Origin: an uncultured Bacillota bacterium
GTDB taxonomy: Bacteria > Bacillota_I > Bacilli_A > Erysipelotrichales > Erysipelotrichaceae
Length of the DNA stretch: 5,178 nucleotides
Direction: 5' to 3'
NCBI GenBank assembly: GCA_946619805.1
Contig: CAMOMM010000086.1
Span: 1-5,178 of the forward strand
The notes under the pieces were generated by a model, which was not told the DNA's origin, made no database searches, and saw nothing but the letters and a program-made list of their open reading frames with translations. The position numbers and the translations under genes are program-made. Each line of letters opens with the position of its first letter. Positions within the stretch are counted from its first letter, which is position 1. Shown here in pieces: positions 1 through 5,122 of this stretch.

Positions 1-1579
1 TTTCAACTACCTTTACCAGAGCATCCTTGATCTGCGGTATCCCGCATTCGATCACTCCGATGTCATGGCCCGCAATAAGATCAGTACATTGATCGTGCTT
101 GATGTCATAAGCCAGCTGAATGATGTCGCTGCCCTCTTTCTGACGGTAGATCTTTTCCAGTCTGACTACCTTGAAGAGATTTGTATCGATCAGATTCTGC
201 AGAACATTGCCGATGCTTACCGGCGGCAGCTGTTCCGCATCGCCGATGATGACGATCTTCTTGACAAAGCGGCAGGCTTTTAACAGGTTGGCAAACAGCA
301 GCTGGTCTACCATGGAGAACTCGTCAATTATCAGCAGGTCGGCACCCAGAGGTTCATCTTCGTTGACCTTGAATTCGTTTATTTCAATATCCCAGCCCAG
401 TAATGAATGTATTGTTTTGGCATCTTTGTCGCTGAGCTGACGCAATCGCTTGCTGGCACGGCCGGTTGGGGCACACAGAGCAATGCTGTATTGCGGAAAC
501 AGCTTGGTGCATAACTGTACCATGCCTTTGACTATGGTCGTCTTACCGGTACCCGGACCTCCGGTCAGAATCAGCAGATCTTCCTCAAAGAAGCTCTCTA
601 CGGCTTCCCTCTGGCGGTCCTGATAGGTTATGCCCATTCTTTCCTCAACCAGCGCCAGCATTTCGTCAATATCCTGCTTTTCTACCCTGTCAAAGCTTTC
701 AGCCGGGAAAGTGGCCAGAAAACCGGCAATGTAATGTTCAGCCTCATACTGTTCAATCGGATAGATGCGGTCTTCTTCCAGGGCGATCCTCTTTTCCCTG
801 ACCAGTTCCTTTATAACCAGATCATAGGTGAACTCATCGATGCCTACTTCTTCCATCAGAGCCTTACGGTAATAACCGTCGGTGAGGTAGCTGTCCTTCA
901 GTCTGAAGGTTCTGTCCTTTATCACTCTGTCGGCATAGGCCGTAATACGGCGCATGTCGTCCTTTTCAACCCCTAAGGAAAGGGCCAGCTTATCAACTGA
1001 CAGTAAGGAAGCCCCGTTGATGTCATAGTAAATACGGTAAGGATTCTCTTCAAAGACTTCTCCGAGAGTCCTTTTTACTGGCGTACGCTTTTCATAATAG
1101 GTTTTTGACTTGACGGCAATGCGCGGTGAAACCACTGATGCCAGCATGAAATAAGCTTCATCAGTCTCCACATTCTTAAGTCCTTCCAGAATGGCTTCCT
1201 TCTGCTTTGGCTTAAGACCTTCCACTTCATCAAGTGAATCAGGATCATCCTTTATCATCTTTATGACATTGATGCCATAATGCTTTACGATCTTAGTCGC
1301 TGTCTTTTCTCCGATGCCCTTGAAGAATGGCCCGGAGAAGGTTCTGATCAGGCTTTTCTCATCTTCGATCTTCTGAACGGTTTCCACTTCAAACTGATGG
1401 CCGTAATTGGCATTTTCCACGTACTTGCCGGTCAGCTTATAGGTGAATTCCTCCTGGATCTCCGGCATGTAGCCAACAGTGACGATCTCATCTCTTTCCT
1501 CGGGAATGTAAAAATAGGCTACGACGTAGCCGCTTTCCCCTCTGAATCTTATCTGAGTAAAAGTCCCGGTGATCTCCAT
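1..1579 (-). CDS. recD2: RecD2-type ATP-dependent DNA helicase, 3' part beyond the window
   Basis: I translated the minus strand from the ATG at 1579 and found 526 open codons running off the left edge. RecD2 is an SF1B 5'-3' DNA helicase acting in DNA repair and replication without RecB or RecC. Visible parts in order: an N-terminal OB-like region (about 1-75); tandem helix-hairpin-helix motifs near 88-102 (GIGEKTATKIVKHYG) and 113-125; an N-terminal helical region to about 320; and the first RecA-like domain. That domain has Walker A GGPGTGKTT (340-348, Lys346), the TIHSLLGW motif, Walker B LLIIDEFSMVD (Asp419, Glu420), motif III GDAEQLPP (446-453) and an IYRQ motif. The family is usually about 740-800 residues, so the second RecA domain with motifs IV-VI and the SH3 insertion should lie outside the window. 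A GGGAG site inside the end of the preceding CPBP gene supports the start. It is the third gene of the mnmA unit. No frameshift is seen. Identification is firm. Confidence 0.96.
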   Translation of the reverse strand, partial: MEITGTFTQIRFRGESGYVVAYFYIPEERDEIVTVGYMPEIQEEFTYKLTGKYVENANYGHQFEVETVQKIEDEKSLIRTFSGPFFKGIGEKTATKIVKHYGINVIKMIKDDPDSLDEVEGLKPKQKEAILEGLKNVETDEAYFMLASVVSPRIAVKSKTYYEKRTPVKRTLGEVFEENPYRIYYDINGASLLSVDKLALSLGVEKDDMRRITAYADRVIKDRTFRLKDSYLTDGYYRKALMEEVGIDEFTYDLVIKELVREKRIALEEDRIYPIEQYEAEHYIAGFLATFPAESFDRVEKQDIDEMLALVEERMGITYQDRQREAVESFFEEDLLILTGGPGTGKTTIVKGMVQLCTKLFPQYSIALCAPTGRASKRLRQLSDKDAKTIHSLLGWDIEINEFKVNEDEPLGADLLIIDEFSMVDQLLFANLLKACRFVKKIVIIGDAEQLPPVSIGNVLQNLIDTNLFKVVRLEKIYRQKEGSDIIQLAYDIKHDQCTDLIAGHDIGVIECGIPQIKDALVKVVE

Positions 1580-2269
1580 TTAAACTCCCAGTAAGCTGAT
1601 GGCATTGTTCAGCATGTGCAGCAGGATGCTGCAGTAGATTGAATCAGTACGGTCACAGACATAGGCCAGTACAATGCCCAGCCCACCATAGACAAATATG
1701 AACAGACAGTCCCGGTAATCACCGGCAAAAAACGAACCCATGACATGAATGAATCCAAAGACAAAGGCCGAGATAAAATATCCCAGAGCCTTTCTGTTTC
1801 GAACACGGAAGCTGTTGAAGATCGCTCCTCTGAAAACCAGTTCTTCCACAAAAGGAGCAAACACGACAGCCATTAACGTATAGTAAAAACGGTTTTTCTG
1901 CACGAGAGAATTGACCCGCTGCTGATTCCGACTGGTCGTCAGTCCGAATCTTACCAGTATCGCCGAGATCCCTGCCCCCAGGGCAATGATGAAAAGCTGT
2001 GATCTGACGATCTGACCCACACACTTTCCAAAGGAATCCGTCAGTCTTTCCCAGCCATAACGCAGCAGCTTGCGGGACGGTACCACGGTCGTCACAAAGA
2101 CAAAGACATATACCGCCGTCTTCAGGACATTCTCCATGGTAACGGAAATATCAGTGCTGTTACAGATCCAGTCAATCAGGGTCGGATAGAGAAATGTATA
2201 GCCGGCCAGATAGTTGATCACCAGCCACAGGGCAACCGGCACACTCAGAGCATTTTCCTGTTTCTTCAT
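1580..2269 (-). CDS. CPBP-family intramembrane glutamic endopeptidase (Abi/CAAX-protease-like)
   Basis: This is a 229-residue polytopic membrane protein with about six to eight hydrophobic stretches (for example 8-30, 45-65, 90-107, 130-150, 163-180, 187-206, 211-229). The three CPBP (PF02517) signatures are all present: EELVFRG with Glu142, Glu143 and Arg147; FGFIH with His175; and HMLNN with His218 and Asn221/222. These are the residues that build the intramembrane active site in the Rce1-like family, so the protein is probably catalytically competent. Family members include eukaryotic CAAX proteases and bacterial proteins linked to bacteriocin self-immunity or peptide processing, but the substrate here cannot be read from sequence. 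The start ATG overlaps the mnmA stop by 4 bases (ATGA), with AGAGGA at 2279-2284 upstream, and the stop abuts recD2, so it is co-transcribed and probably translationally coupled. No bacteriocin gene is nearby. The family call is firm; the role is unknown. Confidence 0.9.
   Translation of the reverse strand: MKKQENALSVPVALWLVINYLAGYTFLYPTLIDWICNSTDISVTMENVLKTAVYVFVFVTTVVPSRKLLRYGWERLTDSFGKCVGQIVRSQLFIIALGAGISAILVRFGLTTSRNQQRVNSLVQKNRFYYTLMAVVFAPFVEELVFRGAIFNSFRVRNRKALGYFISAFVFGFIHVMGSFFAGDYRDCLFIFVYGGLGIVLAYVCDRTDSIYCSILLHMLNNAISLLGV
1585..1589 (-). promoter_or_regulatory. Ribosome binding site of recD2
   Basis: GGGAG ends 5 bases before the ATG at 1579 and lies within the last codons of the upstream CPBP gene, whose TAA (1580-1582) directly abuts the recD2 ATG. 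This arrangement suggests translational coupling and fixes the recD2 start. Confidence 0.75.
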
Positions 2270-3402
2270 CTTACCAGTTCCTCTATGACTTCCTCATGAT
2301 CCCTGCCATCCAGGAAAGTCTTTTCTATGACACCGCCACCCAGACAGATGTCACCGTCATAGAAGACAGCCTGCTGACCTGGTGTAACCGAAGCGACCCT
2401 CTGCGGGTATCTGACCAGATACAGATCATCACCATACGGTTCAATGCTGACCGGATTATCCTGCTGGCGGTATCTGAATTTGGCACATCCCGTCACCGGG
2501 AAAGTCACGTCCTTAAGCCAGTTGACACCTGATACCAGACAGCTGTCAGATTCCAGCCAGAACTTTGAAGCATTATTGGCGACATACAGTTCGTTTTTCT
2601 CAACATTCTTGCCGACTACAAACCATCTTCCCTGATCGCCTCCGATACCAAGTCCCTTGCGCTGGCCAATCGTATAGTAAAGTACACCGTTATGGATACC
2701 CATTACCTTTCCGGTGTTAACATCTATCATGTTGCCGTCTTTGGCCGGCAGATAATTCTGTAGAAATTTCTTGAAGTCTCTTTCCCCGATGAAGCAGATC
2801 CCGGTGGAATCCTTCTTTTCAGCCACTGCCAGATCAAGCTGGCGGGCTATCCTTCTGACTTCCGGTTTGTCGATCTCTCCTAACGGGAAGTAGCTGTGAT
2901 CAAACATCCGGCGGTTTACCTGAGCCAGGAAATAGGACTGATCCTTGTTACGGTCATCGGCTTTCAGAAGAAGTGAGCCGTCTTCATTATGGATCACCTT
3001 GGCATAGTGACCGGTAGCCACATTTTCAAAGCCCTGAGAGGCGGCAAACCTGAAGAAGGCATCAAACTTTATGTACTTATTGCACAGGATATCCGGATTA
3101 GGAGTCCTGCCCTTTTTATATTCACTGAGAAACTGCATGAAGACATCATCCCAGTATTCCTTTATGAAGTCCACTCTTAACAGCGGAATATCCAGCGCCC
3201 GGGCAACCTTTCTGGCGTCATTGTAGTCCCGCTCTTGCGGACAGATGTCATCGTCCAGCGTCGGATTGCCGAGAAAGTCGTTATTGGCTGCGCTGTCCCA
3301 GTTGCGCATGAAAGCCCCGGTCACCTCGTGACCCTGCTGTTTCAGAAGATAGGCGGCTACTGCACTGTCAACGCCGCCGGATAATCCAACCAGTATTTTC
3401 AT
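2266..3402 (-). CDS. mnmA: tRNA-specific 2-thiouridylase MnmA
   Basis: MnmA is a cytoplasmic enzyme that uses ATP and a persulfide sulfur to convert U34 of tRNA-Lys, -Glu and -Gln to 2-thiouridine, which is needed for accurate decoding. The 378-residue length is typical. The N-terminal PP-loop SGGVDS (8-13) binds ATP. The catalytic pair is Cys107, in PNPDILCN with Asp104, and Cys203, in STGICFIGERDF; these match Asp99, Cys102 and Cys199 of the E. coli enzyme. ATGHYA (129-134), DQSYFLA (154-160) and the TIGQRKGLGIGG segment (244-255) are also conserved, followed by the C-terminal beta-barrel. The only usable start is the ATG at 3402: upstream in frame there is no start codon before a TAG at 3430-3432. 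No Shine-Dalgarno sequence precedes it, and a -10 element ends 6 bases upstream, so the message may be leaderless. It heads the mnmA-CPBP-recD2 unit. The usual sulfur-donor cysteine desulfurase is not encoded beside it. Confidence 0.97.
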   Translation of the reverse strand: MKILVGLSGGVDSAVAAYLLKQQGHEVTGAFMRNWDSAANNDFLGNPTLDDDICPQERDYNDARKVARALDIPLLRVDFIKEYWDDVFMQFLSEYKKGRTPNPDILCNKYIKFDAFFRFAASQGFENVATGHYAKVIHNEDGSLLLKADDRNKDQSYFLAQVNRRMFDHSYFPLGEIDKPEVRRIARQLDLAVAEKKDSTGICFIGERDFKKFLQNYLPAKDGNMIDVNTGKVMGIHNGVLYYTIGQRKGLGIGGDQGRWFVVGKNVEKNELYVANNASKFWLESDSCLVSGVNWLKDVTFPVTGCAKFRYRQQDNPVSIEPYGDDLYLVRYPQRVASVTPGQQAVFYDGDICLGGGVIEKTFLDGRDHEEVIEELVR

Positions 3403-3408
3403 ACGTTC

Positions 3409-3417
3409 AGTATACCA
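3409..3417 (-). promoter_or_regulatory. Extended -10 promoter of mnmA
   Basis: TGGTATACT reads as an extended -10 (TGn plus TATACT, 5 of 6 to consensus). The hexamer covers 3409-3414. Seven bases downstream is the A of the mnmA ATG (3402), the normal distance for a transcription start. No good TTGACA-like box lies 16-18 bases upstream, where the spx terminator stem sits, so the extended -10 would have to compensate. Confidence 0.55.
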
Positions 3418-3419
3418 TG

Positions 3420-3439
3420 AAAAAAGAGGCTATGCCTCT
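3420..3439 (-). terminator. Intrinsic terminator of spx, overlapping its stop codon
   Basis: On the minus strand AGAGGC, a three-base loop ATA and GCCTCT form a 6-bp stem followed by a run of Ts (3420-3425). The spx TAG (3430-3432) lies in the loop and the first base of the 3' arm, so the terminator is partly made of the last spx codons. The stem is short, and read-through into mnmA is possible. Confidence 0.75.
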
Positions 3440-3855
3440 CTAATCTTTGCACATGTCAGGTAGTCAGGACATTCACTACATACCCTGCGGGTCAATCCTC
3501 TTAACCGGGCCGGGACAAATACGCCGATTTCTTCATCGTCATATCCGATCATCAGACTCTTTTCATTTATGACGATCGGTCTTTTGAGAATTGAAGGATT
3601 ATCCTGAATGAAACGGATAAGCTGATTAACACTCATTGAATCAATGTCAATACCTGATTCCTTAATGATTTTGGATCGTTTGGATATGATATCATCCGTG
3701 CCGTTTTCACTTCTTTCCAACAGAAATTTAATTTCCTTTTCATTGAGTATTGTAGAAAAGATGTTTTTCTCGGTGTAGTCGATATGGTGATCTTTGAGCC
3801 ACTGCTTGGCTTTACGGCATGATGCACATCCAGGGGAAGTATAAATAACTAACAC
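3430..3855 (-). CDS. spx: Spx-family redox-sensing transcriptional regulator
   Basis: Spx proteins are ArsC-like thioredoxin-fold regulators that bind the RNA polymerase alpha C-terminal domain and redirect transcription under thiol stress. The N-terminus reads LVIYTSPGCASCRKA with a CxxC redox switch. Starting at GTG 3855 gives 141 residues and puts the CxxC at Cys10/Cys13, the alpha-CTD contact glycine at Gly52 (in NGTDD) and the arginine of KRPIVI at Arg92, the same numbering as Bacillus subtilis Spx. This GTG sits 8 bases after AGGAG. An in-frame ATG at 3861, only 2 bases after AGGAG, and a GTG at 3864 are alternative starts that add 2 or 3 residues. The tail differs from B. subtilis Spx: it has a third to fifth cysteine, Cys126-x2-Cys129-x5-Cys135, and ends in REA. 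The gene has its own promoter and terminator and lies 27 bases upstream of mnmA. Arsenate reductase is less likely given the CxxC and the Spx signatures; MgsR is the closest alternative paralogue. Confidence 0.93.
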   Translation of the reverse strand: MLVIYTSPGCASCRKAKQWLKDHHIDYTEKNIFSTILNEKEIKFLLERSENGTDDIISKRSKIIKESGIDIDSMSVNQLIRFIQDNPSILKRPIVINEKSLMIGYDDEEIGVFVPARLRGLTRRVCSECPDYLTCAKIREA

Positions 3856-3863
3856 AGACATCA

Positions 3864-3868
3864 CTCCT
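3864..3868 (-). promoter_or_regulatory. Ribosome binding site that decides the spx start
   Basis: AGGAG on the minus strand lies 8 bases before GTG 3855 but only 2 bases before ATG 3861, and it overlaps GTG 3864. Spacing therefore favours GTG 3855, in agreement with alignment to B. subtilis Spx Met1. Confidence 0.7.
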
Positions 3869-3876
3869 ATGTGTCA

Positions 3877-3885
3877 ATTATAGCA
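3877..3885 (-). promoter_or_regulatory. Extended -10 promoter of spx
   Basis: TGCTATAAT on the minus strand is a perfect extended -10, with TATAAT at 3877-3882. Transcription would start near 3870, giving a leader of about 15 bases that contains the AGGAG site. The -35 position is only a T-rich run (about 3900-3906), not a recognisable TTGACA box. Confidence 0.75.
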
Positions 3886-3921
3886 TACTGATTTTATGAA
3901 AAAAACATCATGCGCGGATTT

Positions 3922-3955
3922 TTGTTTCAAATCATTCAATGAAACAATTGTTTCA
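3922..3955. repeat. Perfect 16-bp palindrome with a third half-site; candidate operator
   Basis: TGAAACAATTGTTTCA at 3940-3955 is a perfect palindrome. Its half-site TTGTTTCA occurs again as a direct copy at 3922-3929, so three exact 8-base half-sites lie in 34 bases. The block lies about 50-85 bases upstream of the predicted spx start, beyond its -35 region, where an activator of spx could bind. No regulator is identified, and a role in the tRNA 3' region is not excluded. Confidence 0.45.
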
Positions 3956-3974
3956 CTGATTCATGTTCAATGGC

Positions 3975-4000
3975 AAAAAGAAAAGCCTCCGTGAGGCTTT
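3975..4000 (-). terminator. Intrinsic terminator of the tRNA-Arg gene
   Basis: On the minus strand AAAGCCTC, loop ACG and GAGGCTTT form an 8-bp perfect stem, followed by a T-rich tail interrupted by one C. It begins about 10 bases after the tRNA 3' end and separates the tRNA transcript from spx. Confidence 0.85.
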
Positions 4001-4009
4001 GTTTACAAG

Positions 4010-4086
<77 letters not shown>

Positions 4087-4097
4087 AATGCCTAATT

Positions 4098-4126
4098 ATA
4101 ATAGCAGAGTCGCCTCTTAAATTCAA
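4098..4126 (-). promoter_or_regulatory. Promoter of tRNA-Arg
   Basis: TTGAAT (4121-4126) and TATTAT (4098-4103) are separated by exactly 17 bases on the minus strand. A TATAAT at 4095-4100 overlaps the -10 as an alternative. Transcription would start near 4091, a few bases before the mature tRNA 5' end at 4086. Confidence 0.7.
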
Positions 4127-4148
4127 GTCAATTTGGATTATTTGTACT

Positions 4149-4234
4149 TTTTCGCTGTTTTTATAATAAATGTTCATCACGTCCGGCTGTACGCATAGCC
4201 GCTGTTTTGTTAAAAAAATCTGAAAAAGCGAAAA
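4149..4234. repeat. Nested inverted repeats in the tRNA-lipoprotein intergenic region
   Basis: The outer arms TTTTCGCT (4149-4156) and AGCGAAAA (4227-4234) are exact complements 70 bases apart. Between them CGGCT (4184-4188) and AGCCG (4197-4201) form a 5-bp stem with an 8-base loop. There is no strong T tract, so a terminator is doubtful, and chance in AT-rich DNA is a fair explanation. Nothing else was recognised in this stretch. Confidence 0.25.
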
Positions 4235-4269
4235 TACTCCTTTTTTTGAAAGTGATAATCTGAAAGCCA

Positions 4270-4278
4270 TGATATAAT
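4270..4278 (+). promoter_or_regulatory. Extended -10 promoter of the lipoprotein gene
   Basis: TGATATAAT is a perfect extended -10, with TATAAT at 4273-4278. The start would fall near 4285, leaving a leader of about 24 bases. A TTGAAA at 4246-4251 lies 21 bases upstream, too far for a normal -35, so recognition probably depends on the TGn element. Confidence 0.7.
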
Positions 4279-4308
4279 GACAGAGGTTTTTAACAAGGAG
4301 CATTTTTT

Positions 4309-4992
4309 ATGAAGAGATTTATCACACTGATGCTGTCATTACTGCTGGTACTTTCATTAGCTGCCTGCAGTTCAACTGATGGCGGTAAGGCACCTGAAGC
4401 CAAAAAGAACCATATCGGTGAAACCGAATTCCTGGTTCCAGATGAAGTCACCAGTAAAAGGAGTACCGGTTCTGAAACAGTCAACGGGGACGAAACCACA
4501 AAATACGATTACATGATCGTCTATACCTATGAAAGCGTTGGCGATGCAGTCATAGCATATGGGGAATTCACGGAATACCTCAGCCAGAACTTTACAAAGC
4601 AGAGAGACAGTCAGGGGTTTGTTCTCGGATTATCAAATCCAGGCTACAATGAAAGCAATCAGATTCGCGTCTCCATCAGAAAGGGAATCACTATCAGTGA
4701 TGATCTGAAAAAAGAATTAACAGGAAAGTATTTATTAGTTGAAATGGGCGAATATACTGAAGCCCTTAAGAAGATGTGGGAAGAAAAGTCTTACTATCAG
4801 TATATTGAAATAACTGAAGATGATAAGGCAGTAGTCTATATCTTCCAGGATGGCAAGAAGAGTGAACAGCAGGAATTCGACCTTTACACATTCATGGAAG
4901 AAGAATCATTAACCTATGAAACAGGTAAATTCACCATTCAGCGGGCTGAAAGAACACTGGTTTACGAAAAGACTACGGAAATCCCTGATTAA
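4309..4992 (+). CDS. Putative lipoprotein of unknown function, possible lipocalin-like C-terminal domain
   Basis: The 227-residue product starts with a lipoprotein signal peptide: MKR, a hydrophobic core (about 4-18) and the lipobox LAAC with Cys20 as the predicted lipidated residue. The mature protein should be anchored to the outer face of the cell membrane after Lgt and LspA processing. A short polar linker (21-36) follows. Residues 37-128 form one mixed segment rich in Thr, Tyr and acidic residues. Residues 137-221 start with LTGKYLLVEM, continue through alternating beta-type segments and end with LVYEK, a layout like the small lipocalin-like barrels in many clostridial lipoproteins; this is inference from pattern, not a database match. 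AAGGAG (4295-4300) lies 8 bases before the ATG, so the start is secure. It stands alone, with its own promoter and terminator. I do not recognise a specific family and propose no function. Confidence 0.88.
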   Translation: MKRFITLMLSLLLVLSLAACSSTDGGKAPEAKKNHIGETEFLVPDEVTSKRSTGSETVNGDETTKYDYMIVYTYESVGDAVIAYGEFTEYLSQNFTKQRDSQGFVLGLSNPGYNESNQIRVSIRKGITISDDLKKELTGKYLLVEMGEYTEALKKMWEEKSYYQYIEITEDDKAVVYIFQDGKKSEQQEFDLYTFMEEESLTYETGKFTIQRAERTLVYEKTTEIPD

Positions 4993-5005
4993 TACGATGA
5001 ACAGT

Positions 5006-5038
5006 AAAGGCAGTTTTTCTCAGAGAAACTGCTTTTTC
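5006..5038 (+). terminator. Intrinsic terminator of the lipoprotein gene
   Basis: GCAGTTT (5010-5016) pairs with AAACTGC (5026-5032), followed by five Ts (5033-5037). The A-rich left flank (5006-5008) can pair with the T tail, so the element could also stop transcription coming from the right. It lies 14 bases after the stop codon. Confidence 0.85.
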
Positions 5039-5039
5039 T

Positions 5040-5122
5040 ATGGAAAGAACAGGAATGAACTGACCTGAAATGAAGTTCTTGATCTGCCCTATCCTCTTAT
5101 CGAACAAAAAAAGCTTCAGGCT
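5040..5122. other. Intergenic stretch without recognised features
   Basis: Between the lipoprotein terminator and the possible IS end I see no gene with a start and ribosome site. A weak 4-bp hairpin, AAGC/GCTT at 5111-5123, is followed by a T run in the minus direction (5106-5110) and might be a poor terminator for a gene entering from the right. Confidence 0.3.

Noticed and set aside
65..1594. Plus-strand open frames at 65-283, 171-440, 734-976 and 1280-1594
   Set aside because: All lie antisense to the intact recD2 frame, which carries the helicase motifs; their products show no recognisable motifs.
1580..2269. Bacteriocin immunity or phage-abortive (Abi) function for the CPBP gene
   Set aside because: The family contains such members, but no bacteriocin, transporter or defence gene is present; the neighbours are housekeeping genes.
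1609..3180. Other-frame open stretches over the CPBP and mnmA genes
   Set aside because: They overlap genes with complete family signatures and encode low-complexity or motif-free peptides, so they are shadows.
3430..3864. Arsenate reductase (ArsC) reading of the Spx gene
   Set aside because: The fold is shared, but the CxxC at 10-13, Gly52 in NGTDD and the overall match to B. subtilis Spx numbering point to Spx; no ars genes are nearby.
4290..4499. Minus-strand 69-codon frame
   Set aside because: It is antisense to the lipoprotein signal peptide region and covers its promoter-proximal leader; no independent support.
4997..5068. Small plus-strand ORF of 23 codons after the lipoprotein gene
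   Set aside because: There is no Shine-Dalgarno sequence, and its codons are made up of the terminator stem.
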